Position numbers and translations under genes: made by a program | Notes under the pieces: generated by a model | Databases searched by the model: none | Seen by the model: only the letters and a program-made list of their open reading frames with translations | What the model was told of the DNA's origin: nothing | Assembly (NCBI GenBank): GCA_963969365.1 | Contig: OZ017747.1 | Coordinates: 558,001 to 622,000 of the forward strand | Length of the DNA stretch: 64,000 nucleotides | Direction: 5' to 3' | DNA from: Asterochloris sp. CNOR1 | Lineage: Eukaryota > Chlorophyta > Trebouxiophyceae > Trebouxiales > Trebouxiaceae | Shown: in pieces, positions 1-11,271 of the stretch | Position numbering within the stretch: the stretch's first letter is position 1 | Layout: every line of letters begins with the position of its first letter

Positions 1-3000
1 CAGTGGGCAGGTGCAGCCGACATCAGCGCACATGCATGCTTTCCTCACAACCATAGTCCTGGCCTCCTTGCAATCAACCCCAGCACCTCAACTACTACAG
101 GTACCTGGAGGAGGAGCTGGCGCGGAGGTACAGGGATGCTGCCCCAGCCACGCTGGCCCTGCTGCAGCAGCGCTGCGAGGCCGTGGCTGGGGATCTGGTG
201 GCCGCTGAGGCACAGCTGCAGGCCGCTGAGGACGTCACTGCGCTGAGGAGGGCAGGTGGGTCCTGTGGTGCTGCCTGAAGGCTGCCGATTCTGATGGATG
301 CTTCTTGTTAGGGAAGCAGCCCACCTTTGCAGCACGATTCTCTTTAGCTGCCTTGTTTAGCTTTGCCCATGTGCAACCTCATCTAAAGCCCTCGCTGCAG
401 GTACGCAGCGCCATAGCTGTTACACTTAGCTGTGTGCAGATAGCTTCCCTCTCAATTCTGCTTTCGCGGCTGCTGCTGCAGGCATGGAACAAGTAGTCTA
501 TGGCTAGCAGATCGGGGGACCTTGCTGAAGGTCCAGGCAGTCCTGATCACAACACAAGCTCAATCTTGCCAGTTTGTGCTATCATGTGTGGCGCTGCTGC
601 AGGCACACAGCACTGTGACCTTCAGACTCAGCTCTCAAGCATGCTCCTGTTGCTGTTGCAGGCATGAAGCACATGGCTGCTGTGGCCAGTTGTGTTGCCT
701 TGCTGGAGGAGCAGAGCGGCCCTGCCATCAGGCCCAGCTTCCAAGCACGCTGTTGCTGCCGTTGCAGGCATGAAGCACGTGGCTGCCGTGGCCAGCCAGG
801 TGGTTGCCCTGCTGGAGGGGCAGGGCGGCCCCGATCCAGCTCAGCAGGGCCTGACCACAGAGGAGGAACGGAGCAACAGCAGCGCCCCCATGGTGGGGCT
901 TCACACTTTGGTGCATGGCTGTCTTGTACAAGATTGGCTGCTGCCTTTGTCCTGTGAACTGATGTTTTGCAAGCATTGCTGCATCTCCGGCTCAGAGCAG
1001 TTGCCTGGCACAGCAATGGGGAAGACAGTGCCTGCAGTGCGCTGTCCAGCCCAGTGCATGTGTGCCCTGCTGCCCTGCTCATGAGGCTGGCTGATACTGG
1101 CTGCCACCTTTGTCCTAGCAGTTGGCGAGTGCTCAGATTCCATCCAAGCAGTTTGGCTTGCACAGCAGTAGGGAGTGCAGCGCCATCAGTGTCCCCACAT
1201 GGTGCACTGCCTAAACTGGTGCCAGTGTGCTCTGCTGTCATGCTCACCGCAGTGAAAGGCTTCAGGTCTTGGAAGGGCCTGGATTCAGGTTCAGCTGCTG
1301 CTGCTGTGCGTCAGCAACGTCTGTTTGATGTGCTGCTGGTGTGCTTCAGCAGTGCATCTCAAGCGCTGCCTGTCCTCTCGAGATTGCTCTGCGGTCGGCA
1401 GGAGCATAGCAAACCAGACCTGGTTTGCTCCAGGCACTATGCACTGTGACACCCTGGACAAGGACTTCTGCCTCTGCAGGGTGTGGCGCCCCTTCACATA
1501 CTCCAACCAATGCTCACCCAGAATGTTTGCACTTGAGCTCTCTACCCAGAAATATGTGCTGCTTGCAGTGGCCAGCCGTGCACACACCTCCGCAACCTCA
1601 GAATGGCGCCCTGAAGCTGTATGGAGGTGCCGCATTTGAGCGATGTCTGGCAGAGTTCCAGGAGGCAGCACAGGCCACCAGCTTCCCCCCAGGTATCTGC
1701 AGCTGCTTCCCGTGCTCACTGCTGCACAGCTGACACAGGCCTGAGCGGGAATTGAACCACCCATGAGTGGTGGGGGCCTGGCCCGCACGGTCACATTGGC
1801 ATCTCCCCAGGCAGTGCAGCAGCAGGCAGCCAGATAGCACTGCCAGCTATTTTAATCTGGGTGATCTCCTATGTCGTCCAGAGTGCAGCCTTGGCAGCCG
1901 GGAGGCTTGTTACAGCCTGCTCACGCAAGCCAGCACCAAGCCCGTAGGCTATATACTGTAAGCCTGCCACAAGAGGGTGACAGCCCATTCCAACAGGCCA
2001 GAAGACGCTGCCCTCACGGCTTGGGACGGCACCATATCTCCGTACCGGCCCGTGCCAGGGCAGCCAGTGTGATGCTGGGCCACCAATGGTGTCTCAATTG
2101 CAGCGCTCTTGTGTTACTGTTGCCCGATGTTTGCTCATCGTGAATGTCCCAACTGTGCTGGTGTGGGGCAGGCTGGCATGTGCTGCAGCCACAGCATCGC
2201 TGTCTCACTTTTGCAGCTGACCTGCAGTGCCCATGGACAAAGTGGCATGGCAGTCGTGCTGCTGGAGCACTTTGCATGTCACAACCGCAGTACAGACTCC
2301 CCTGCAAGAGCAGGAGCCAGGGTGGTAAATGCCATCCTCTCCTGGGCCACTGCGGACAGAGCAGTGGAATTGACACAGTGGGGGATTGCCTCCAGCAGTG
2401 GAGCTGACACAGCGAGAGCAAATGGTCAGGCTGCTCACCCATGGTCCTCACCTCAGAACAGTCATCATGCTGGCCAGACCAGCTGACGCCGTCTAGAGGC
2501 ATGTGTCTGCACCAGTACATTGGGGGGCAGTGGAAGTGATAGGCCATCCAGTGCAGTGCTGCCTTTGGCATGCCTGCAGTGGCCAGGGACCGGGTGGCCA
2601 ACGTGCTGCTGGCCCTACGGGTGAAGGGAGGCCCCAGCGAGGGGGCACACAGGGCTGCACAGGACATCGCCCGCCAGGCCGCCCGGGACCTGCTGGGGCC
2701 CTTGCTGGACACAGCCTGCGCCCGCCTGGGCAGCGTGCTGCGGCGGGCCTTTGATATTGCAGCGGATGTGCAGACACTGGCGGCAGGTGGGTGCAAGTGG
2801 GCACTGACACCGTGGCGGACATGCAGGCCCTGGCGACAGGCTGGTGGGGAGTCAATGACCTCAACCAGCCTAGACGGTGTTGGGTGTGCGGTGCTGACTG
2901 CTCCCAGATGTCCAGCGGAGATGCTGGCAAGCGTGTTGTGGCCCTGCAGCTGCCATGTTGTGCAGCAGGACGTGATAGGTGAACATCTGCAGGTCTCTGG

Positions 3001-5041
3001 ATAGGGCTAGCAAAGTCAGGTGCAAGGGCAGAGGCTGTTGCACGCCTAAGCGCCCAGCTCCAGCTTGCAAGCAGCTGGCCTCACATCGGCACTCAGGCCC
3101 ATCGAGCTGTCTGTTGCCCACAATGGCTCTGCTTGGCGATCCCACCAATGGGTATTCAGCTTCCTGCCACGCTTGCCTCCGGTCTACTGAGTTACATGGG
3201 CACCATCATCACCCGCTGGCCATAGCACTGCAGGAGCGGGCAGCGACACCCTGCGCCCTTACGTCGCATTCCACGCCGCCCTGCGCAGCGCGTACAATGT
3301 CTTCATCAGCCGCTTGGAGGGGCAATGCCGGGGTCTGGTGCGCCACCACCTAGATGCAGCCACCTCTGAGTTTGCAGCCACCCTCACGGCAGCACCAGGT
3401 TAGGCATGGGACAGTGCAACGCTTTGCACAGTCAGCTGCAATGGGGCTGCTGAGGACGTCTTTTCTCCGGGTTGGTTTGCTCACGCGTCCAACACAAATG
3501 CTTGGCTTACATGGGCTCTGCCAGCTTTCAGCAATGAGCATGGTTCATGGTTGCCAGTCATCCAGCTCAAAGCAACAGCAAAGGCCTAGCTGCCTTCCAG
3601 CTGGTTCATTAATTTGGACGCTTCCTGCCAAGGGCCAGTCAGCCCTGCCTCAACAACTTTGCATTGCCTTCAGGTCAGGCCCAGTTCCAAAAGAGCCACA
3701 TGTCATGCCAGCGCTGCAACTGCTGCAGATATGGAGGACCTGTCTCTGGAGGATGAGCCACAAGCGGCAGGGGCAGATGACCAGGAAAATGTGGGGCCTG
3801 CTGGGGTGTCGCGGCATGCAGGGGAGGAGCGCGAGCCCATGCGGGAGAGTCAGATGACGGTGCGGGCAGCCTGGCTGGGGCACTGGGCGTGCAGCTCCAG
3901 CAGGCCTGTGGACGAGGGGCACGACCGTGGGGCCCTGCAGCTGCCTGCCCCTGCTTTCTGCAGCTGCAGCGGGCCCTCTGTGGGGGAGGCAGATGACAGT
4001 GGTGCACAACAGCCTCTTTCAGCTGCCTGCTCTCTGCACATGCATCAGGCTCCCTGATGCATGGGAGAGACACCTGACAGTGGGGCGCTGCAGCTGCAGT
4101 CACTTTAGCTGGGGAGCATCTGAAGCATGGCACCTGCAGCATCATCTGGCAGCAGCTGGGTGCAGATGGGGGGGTGGCGCAGCGGACCTGTGCAGGGATG
4201 GACCAGAGCCTTCGATGGAGTGCCAAGTGGCTTGTCTGTGCAAGCAAGGGCAGTCAGTCTTGCGTTTTTCACAGGTGCCTGAGACGCCCAGCCCCGACAC
4301 GATGGTCACCAAGCGCAGAAGAGATGCACATGCAGGGCGGCATGGCACCAAGGCACAGAAAGCGGTGAGCCGCAAGCTGTTATGGGAGCGCGGAAGCTGT
4401 TTGCAGGCTGCCACACTCTTCGCTTTGGACTTACAAGAGCTATACAAGCCAACTGGCTGAGACAAATGGCATTCACCAGATGTTGCTGGCCGTTGAAGAA
4501 CGCTTCACCCAAGGCGCCACTGCTTGCTTGCACTTGAGGCAGATGCCGCTCCTGCTGTGTCCTGCTGCCAGGTTGGGGCACGCACAACAGTGGGCCCCCT
4601 GTTTGGCGACTTGGCCAAGGCCGGCTTCAGCAGCATCTGCAGCAGCGCAGAGCACCAGTTCAACTGCATGCGCAAACTGGTGGCCCGCCAGGCTGCCCCC
4701 GTGACCCTCAAGTCAGCCTTCCTGGAACCGCTGAGCAGTGACATGCCAACCCAGCTGGCCCTGGACCTGTTTGCCATGACAGACTCGGAGTTCATGCAGA
4801 TGTTTACAGGTGGGTGTGACTTGTGTGTGCCGTGGTGTCGACCATGAGTGAGCAGCCTTTGTCAGGCTCAAGCGGTGCTGTGCTGTATGTCACCGATGTT
4901 GCCTGCTGACATTGCCGCCCTGTGTCCGCAGCATCTGGTGCAGTTGCTGTCCTGGAGGCGCGTCGCGATGCCCTTGCACGACGCTGTGAGGGTCTTGTAA
5001 AGTGCAAGAACGAGTTTCAGGAGCTGTCAAGATGCCTTTAG
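1..5041 (+). CDS. Dynamin-related protein, DRP5 type (3' part, 5' end outside window)
   Basis: Large GTPase of the plant and algal DRP5 group (ARC5/DRP5B in plastid division, DRP5A in cytokinesis). Only the stalk and C-terminal part is here; the GTPase domain lies left of the window. Exons read from splice sites and phase: 101-255, 768-892, 1602-1692, 2580-2786, 3234-3398, 3729-3859, 4275-4364, 4572-4809, 4932-5041, stop TAG at 5039-5041. Seen: a helical start (YLEEELARRYRDAAPATL), a charged low-complexity stretch in exons 6-7 including KRRRDAHAGR, and a conserved end with FMQMFTASGA then a Cys/Lys-rich helix. The end resembles my memory of ARC5 C-termini, which is the main ground for choosing DRP5 over other dynamins. 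Exon 2 has a tandem ghost copy upstream. Convergent with PGDH, 223 bp between stops. DRP5A versus DRP5B is not resolved. Confidence 0.6.
626..840 (+). repeat. Tandem duplication of dynamin exon 2 start with its splice acceptor
   Basis: Two copies 106 bp apart. The upstream copy has its acceptor AG ending at 661 and the exon copy has it ending at 767. Both are followed by GMKH[MV]AAVAS and a LLE-rich helix, and both keep the frame of exon 1 (ending at 255, phase 1). The upstream copy has no good donor after it, so it is probably a ghost exon. Weaker acceptor-like echoes occur near 481 and 601. Confidence 0.75.
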
Positions 5042-5264
5042 CATCATCTAAGCTTTGAACGCTGAGTATTCCACCCACACTTGGGGTTACAATGTGACAG
5101 AGCACTGGCAGTTGAACCTGACTATGCTAAAGTTGTGCATGTCTAACACTGACTGACTATGCTACGACTGAAAAGCAAATGCAGCAGGTAAGGGGATTGA
5201 CTCAAACCAGGGGAGAAGGGTGTCAAACGTGTCAGCCCTGAATGAGGCTGTCAAGGGCTGGCAC

Positions 5265-8200
5265 TCAGGCACGACGCTTGTCGTCAAAAATGGTGAACTC
5301 TGAGATGCCCTCAATGCTGGGGATTTTGCGCAGCACATCCTGTGATGGATTGCCGTCAACACCAATGGCCATGATGGCCTCCTCGCCTCTGCCAGTCCGG
5401 GCAACAGTCATGAAACTGATGTTAACGCCGCCTGTGGCCAGCTGTGTGCCGACAGCACCAATGAGGCCGGGTCTGTCACTCTGGCGGATCAGCAGCACCA
5501 CACCCTGCGGTGTATAGGAGTCAGCTTACTCAACATGTGGCTGCTCTGGTGACAGCAACCTCCTCTCATGCACCTCATGCTGCAGACTCGCAACATCTGT
5601 CCTGACAAAGCCGTGCAGCAAGCTGCTTCCTAGTGTGGCCCCTGTGCTTGCTTCTAAAGCCAGACCTGAGAATGACAGGTAGCAGTGTCGGGCTAGACCT
5701 AAGGCTGACGAATAGCAGAAGGAACCAATCAGCAACGGGAATCCTTAAAACCCAAAGTATGCGAGAGCTAGGGCGTGCAGCAGAGGCTGGGCAGCAGTGC
5801 TCACCTCGAGAGCCAGGTCGACATCAAAGCCGCCCACCCCAGTCAGGAAGGGGCGCAGGTTCTTGACCTGCCCTGTCACGCTGATGCGCTGGTCGCGGGT
5901 CACAGCGGCTGAGAAGCGGCTGCTCCTGGTGCCCAAGCTGACTGACATGGAGGTCAGCACATCCCTGCAGAGGGAATGGGGCAGTTGTTGCCGCCAGGAC
6001 TTTCGCAACAGGTGTGGGACTAGGCACAAGGTGCCTGGCAGCTGCTTCCACAGCAAGTGAGGTCACTGCACAGCAGGCAAGCAAGTTGATGCAGAGAAGC
6101 TGCGCTCAGGGGCAGACCAGAGCTCAGCATGGTGTGCAGCTCCTGCACAGCATCTCTGGAGGCTTTGTCGCAGCCAGGGCTGCACTCTGACGGAGCCAAT
6201 GGCACATAGCTCTGCATGCCGGTCTGCACAGCACAGCCCGACCACCCTCTGAGATGGGGGTCACTGTGTGCAGAGGCGCCCTTTCAAGGTCTAGCTAGGC
6301 GTGTACCAGCTTCCTGGTACAAGCCTCTGTTGAAAACAGAGTGCCGTCTTACACGGAGGCGTCACAAGTGCGCTCAGGCCCACCTGCCCTTGCAACAAGG
6401 TTTCGGCTTTGCCAAGGCAGCCATTCCAGGGTTTCAACAAGTGGATGCAAGAGGCCTCCACTTCCACCAGGCCTCAGACAAACCCATTGCATGTGAGGCA
6501 CCTTGCAGCACGTCTTGGGCTGACCTGCCCTGTGAGGGGATGCTGACCTCAATGCTGCGCAGACCCTGCTTGCACAAGCAGCAGGTGTGCTTGACATAGC
6601 GCTTAGCGAGCACCAAGGCTCACCTGCCGTCTGACGGGATGTTGGACTCGATGATACGCAGGCCGCGGGTCTTGGCCAGCAGGTCGGCGTTGACCAGGTT
6701 GACCAGACTGTTGGTGATCTGCTCCAGGATGCCCTTGATGACCATTGCGCGCAGCAAACGGGTATCCAGGTCGTCACCCCTGCAGCATGCAGGGACAAAG
6801 GCTTCAGCTGTGCCATAGAATGCATCCTGAAGTGCGGCGGCGCCCAAGTCATCACCTCAATTGTAGGCAGGGTGCCAGATTATGGCATGGCTGCTTGGGA
6901 GCAGCAATGGAAACGTCTCAAGGCAAGTTCTCCGTCACAGGACACGAGACCCACGCATGCGCATGCGCTGCCAAGCCAGCTGCATGGCAAGCTCAGGTGC
7001 TGCCAAGCCAGCAGCTTCAGCGGCAGGCAAATCCCTGTGAACCCTGGCCCGGCACACCTGCGATCTCTGCTTGTGCCCACAGCACCCAGCACGCAGCCAC
7101 AAGGCGCCATGCTGACAGGCAGCAGGCCAGACCCTCCCCTGTAACTTACCTGGGGCTGCGGTATGTGATCTCCACTTCGCTGAAGCCCCCATCGCCCACC
7201 AGCTGCACCGCTGCGCGGCCCAGTCCCTCTGCAAGCGTCACGAAAGGCTGCAGCTCTGCCAGCACCTCAGCAGGCACCATGGGGGCGTTGACTGCCGTTG
7301 CAGCCAGTTCGCCCTACAGGGAGGCAGCAGGGCTTGTCGGTTTGCTGGTGTGTGAATAAGCACTCCATGTGCAGCACACTTGCCCAATGGCAAAAGATTG
7401 CACTGATGGACCAGGAGTGCAGAGCTCGCCGCAGATACGATTCAGTCTCAGGCTGCCGATTGCGCTAAGACGCAATCAGAAGGCAAGCACCAGCATTGCT
7501 CAGCAGCACCTTTACAGCCCTGCCCAGCTCAAGTGTGGAGCCCAAGCAGCAGGCAGCAAACAGCAGCCTGGCAGACTCCGTATCTGTGCTGCAAAGTGAG
7601 CTCATTGCTCTGCACATGCAACACATGGAAGCATCAGCCGCTTGCGTTGTGTGCATCAGCAGATGATGCTAAGAGCAGCACATTTAGGACTGGTGACAGT
7701 CTGGCTCTGCTGTCTGAATCCTGCAGACCTTGAGGGCTCCTATGACAGCCTCCGCAATCTCCACCGCGACACCCTCCTGTGCCTCCGTAGTGGAGGCACC
7801 CAGGTGGGGCGTGCACACCACATCAGGGCGCCCGACCAGAGGGTTGTCGGTGGGTGGCTCCTTCTCAAATACGTCCAGCGCGGCCTGCCCACAAAGGTGG
7901 CCACATCTCAGTCACCAACCCATGTATCACGTGTTTGAGGGCAATTTGAGGTGCACTGGTGTCCTTCGTTGCCCTACCTGAGCAGTCCATGAGCCCCTGA
8001 CAAGATGCCAAGGACTGCAGCACACAGAGATGAGGGCAGGCAAGTATGCCAGCCTTGAAAGCCGTACAGCTGTCTGTCACGTGCAACAGCCATGACAAGG
8101 GCAGATCCCTAGGGCCTGGCCCATCCTTTTATGGTCCAGCGCCCTCATCACAGCCATGCCTGCTGAGGCCAGTCCTGCCAACAGCAAAGCTTGGCCACAG

Positions 8201-11053
8201 CAGCTGCTGGCAGCTGCCCCATGGTGGCCCACAACAGCTGCTGGCGGCTGCCCTGAGTTGGCCATGGCAGGCAGCCTGCCCAGTGGATTGGTTTGAGGAT
8301 GCGCAGTGGGTAAGTCCCCACCTGCGCGACCTGCCCAGCGTCCAATGCGCGTCCCAGAGCTGCATCATCAATGACGCCGCCGCGAGCCACGTTGACGATG
8401 CGGGCGCCCTTCTTGATCTTGCCGAACGCATCGTCGTTGAACATGTGCTGTGAGCAGACAGGGTCAGAAACTTTGAATTTGCATGTGCAGTGGGCATGTA
8501 ACGCAAGCAGGAACGTGGAGCAACACGCAGCAGGGTCTGAGAGCCATGGAGCAAGCGAATAGAAGCTCGCAGGCAGATGGCCGTGCTGTGACCCCGCAGC
8601 TACAGCTGATGCTTTACATGGCGAGGCAGGACCCTCACATCAGTGCTTGAAGAGCTGACAATGCCTACAGAATCCAGCTGAGCTGTGGATACACCTGACA
8701 ACCAAATGACTCCTGTGACCAGTCTAGCCACCAGCCTGTGGTTGCTCACATTGTCTGGGGCATCTGGGGCATGTGGAGCAGCAGTCTAGGGCTCGGCATG
8801 CCTTTAAGGGCATGCCGAGCAGCTGACTTCCGTGGTGTGTCAAGTAGCCTGGCCCCAGCACTGCGCCCTGGCAGGAGAGCTGCCTCTCACCTCAATGTAG
8901 GGCACTGCAGCAGCTGGCTTCCGCTGTGTGTCAAGCAGCCAGGGCCAAGCACCCGGCCAAGCTACTGAACAGCGCACCTCACCTTGGTCTGGGGCGTCAG
9001 GGGCATGTGCAGGGAGAAGAAGTCGCCGTCTGCCAGGGCCTGGTCAAAGGAGACAAGGCGCACCCCCAGGGCAGCCGCCTTGGCCTCTGATGCAAAGGGA
9101 TCATGGGCCACCACTGTCATGCCCAGGCCCATGGCCCTCCGTGCCACCTCGCTGCCGACCTGGAAGGAAAAGAGCACCCAACACTGGATGTCGGCAGATG
9201 CTCTCTGGGCCTGATGCAGCCACCAGGCACACATCAGCAGCGAGACCTGGCAGCAGACAGTTTTGGCATGTCTGCATCGAGACCAGAGCCTTGCTGCCTG
9301 CCGCAACAACAAAGCTACTGGCCAGTCAGCGCGGCGTGCATCAGCAGCAGCCAGCGTACGACGGCAGTAGAGCAGCCGGCTTTCCTGGCCTCCCTTCGGG
9401 GGGAAGTGACGCCATCAGCCTGGCACAGTGGTGCAAGCACATGTGTACACTGTACACCACCGGGATTTGGGCATATCCTGGCTTGAGACATGGTTGTGGC
9501 GCATAGATGAATGCAGTTGGTGTCCTGCACACCTTGCCAAAGCCCATGATGGACAGAGTCTTGCCAACCAGGGAGACGCCGGTGTAGGTGCTGCGCTTCC
9601 ATTCTCCCTTCTTCATGGAGGCATCTGCCTGGGCCACATTCCGGCTGAGAGCGGCAATCAAGGCAATGCCATGCTCTGCCGCTGCAATGGTGTTGGCTGT
9701 GGGGGCATTGACCACCAGGCAGCCGTACTGCAGCAGGGCTGGGTTCAAGATTAGCTGTCAGGCTTTCCCGCATGGGACTTTGTGTAGAGCTAAGCAGATG
9801 CAGTGATCGGAAGCCGCCAGTAGCGACTTCCACATGCAGTGCTAGATTCTGTGGCAGCCTGCTCAGGACCACATACAGACACAAGCCAGAGGCGTGACAT
9901 GAAGACTCAGAACAGCACCAGCATGTGCCCTGCAATCAGAGCTGGCAAGGTTTGGGACGTTCCTTCTGCCACTGTCACGAGGCTGCCTGGCCACGGTGCA
10001 GGCCGACCTGCCCGCAAACAACAGCAATCCATCAAGGCATGCAGGTGGGGAACAGGCAGCACAGCAGCGTACCTCTGTGGCTGCCTGAAGGTCCACATTG
10101 TCAATGCCCACTCCAGCGCGGCCGACCACCTTTAGTCGCCCCTTGCTGGCCTCAAACACAGCCCTTGTGACCTGCGGTACCCAACACAGAAATTGTCAGA
10201 TGAGGGCGTTCAAAGCCTGGGAGGGCAATTTGCAGCCCACCCTGCTGCAGAGGGCCTCAATGAAGGCAAGCTCGGTTGCCACATCCAGGCAGAGCCAGTT
10301 TTGGCTGCTGAATCTGCTGCTGCAGCAGGGCTTGGTGGCACCCACGACATTTGGCATGGCATCCAAACCCCAAGGGCTGACCTTGGTGCCAGAGCGCACA
10401 ACTAAGGCATCGCTCTGCGCAACCTTCTCGTTCAGCTGCTCCGGCGTGAGATCGTAGCTGCAGTCTGCCACGCCAAATTGATTGAGCAGATCCACACCTG
10501 CAGACCAAGACGGCTCAGGCTGCAATGTGCATGGCCTTCTGCCCAGCAAGGAATATGCTGGAGCCGGCCAAGATGCAGTCCGTGTGGCTCTCTGCCAGGC
10601 ATACGCGCAGAATATGAGCTCTTCATTCATGTGACCTGCCTGCCTGACCCAGCTTCTCTGAGACCAAGATCACTGGCTTGTCACTTGAGGCCGCCGCTGC
10701 ACAGGGGAACACAGTGCATGTCATCAGCAGGCTGGTAACGTGCTCCACGGCCATCAGGATGACCTGGGCCCTCACCAGCGATGACAGCAGTGTGCCGCCT
10801 GCAGCCGCCTGCTGCACATCTGCATATAACCTCTGATAAAGGTGTCCCATTCCTGAAGGCCTGCACATGCTCACAACAGCTCAGATTCTGGAGCCTGACA
10901 TTGCATGCAGTTGACGCAATTGAAGATACTCACTGACTGGAGACGGGCCTGCCGGTGATGTTGCCGTCTTTGTGGTCTGCTAAAAGACTGCGCTGGCAGA
11001 GTGCCTGCTGATGCAACTGGCAACTGCCTTGTGGGCATCTGTTGACAGTTCAT
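5265..11053 (-). CDS. D-3-phosphoglycerate dehydrogenase, plastid type
   Basis: Oxidises 3-phosphoglycerate to 3-phosphohydroxypyruvate with NAD+, the first step of the phosphorylated serine pathway. Exons (high to low): 11053-10934, ~10697-10646, ~10501-10382, ~10175-10076, ~9731-9540, ~9163-8986, ~8447-8323, 7884-7729, ~7312-7151, ~6778-6627, ~5968-5805, ~5508-5265. Seen: [13 protein letters not shown], the nucleotide-binding region ending in IMGFGK, catalytic Arg in NVARGGVID, Glu in DVFEKEPP, His in TPHLGAST, then an intervening domain and a single C-terminal ACT domain ([16 protein letters not shown]). The first exon is Arg/Gln/Ser-rich, like a transit peptide. The exon 1 to exon 2 join does not keep phase with the obvious donor, so the start is uncertain. 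The intron after exon 2 needs a GC donor. Divergent from the MFS gene, 218 bp between ATGs. Confidence 0.93.
6515..6695 (-). repeat. Tandem duplication of a PGDH exon end and donor
   Basis: On the minus strand the true exon end (about 6627-6695, ...[14 protein letters not shown] then donor) is followed about 100 bp downstream by a decayed copy (about 6515-6590) reading [11 protein letters not shown] before another GT. The copy sits inside the intron. Confidence 0.7.
8791..8820. repeat. Perfect 12-bp inverted repeat in a PGDH intron
   Basis: Arms 8791-8802 and 8809-8820 are exact reverse complements around a 6-nt spacer and would fold as a strong hairpin. It lies next to a decayed copy (about 8745-8780) of the exon end at about 8986-9030. 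No poly-T follows, and a terminator role is not expected in a nuclear intron. Confidence 0.8.
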
Positions 11054-11271
11054 GGCGGCTGGTCCGGCTTGAGCCTAGACAATGTGACTTCCTGTAGGAA
11101 TGCAAGGATGCTGTGGGAATGCAGCCGTACTGAGCAGCTGGCACGTGTTGAGTCAACATGAGGTTGACTGACGACTCCCTTTCTTGCTCACAATTTCGAG
11201 ATGTCTAGCTTTATGTTGACGTGTCAGAGGTGACGGCAGGATGCAAAGCAGTCAAAGGTGGCCCCTTCCAG
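11054..11271. promoter_or_regulatory. Shared divergent promoter region (PGDH / MFS transporter)
   Basis: 218 bp separate the proposed ATGs of two genes transcribed away from each other, so both promoters and 5' UTRs must lie here or overlap the genes. No core element is clear enough to name. This is inferred from gene layout and depends on both start choices. Confidence 0.4.

Noticed and set aside
582-1247. 221-codon minus-strand open frame
   Set aside because: It is antisense to the dynamin exon 2 duplication and its flanks, is Cys/Ser/Gln-rich with no domain, and fits no splice pattern; a shadow of GC-rich plus-strand sequence.
8791-8820. Hairpin as a terminator
   Set aside because: It lies inside an intron of a nuclear gene and has no U-tract; intrinsic terminators do not apply.
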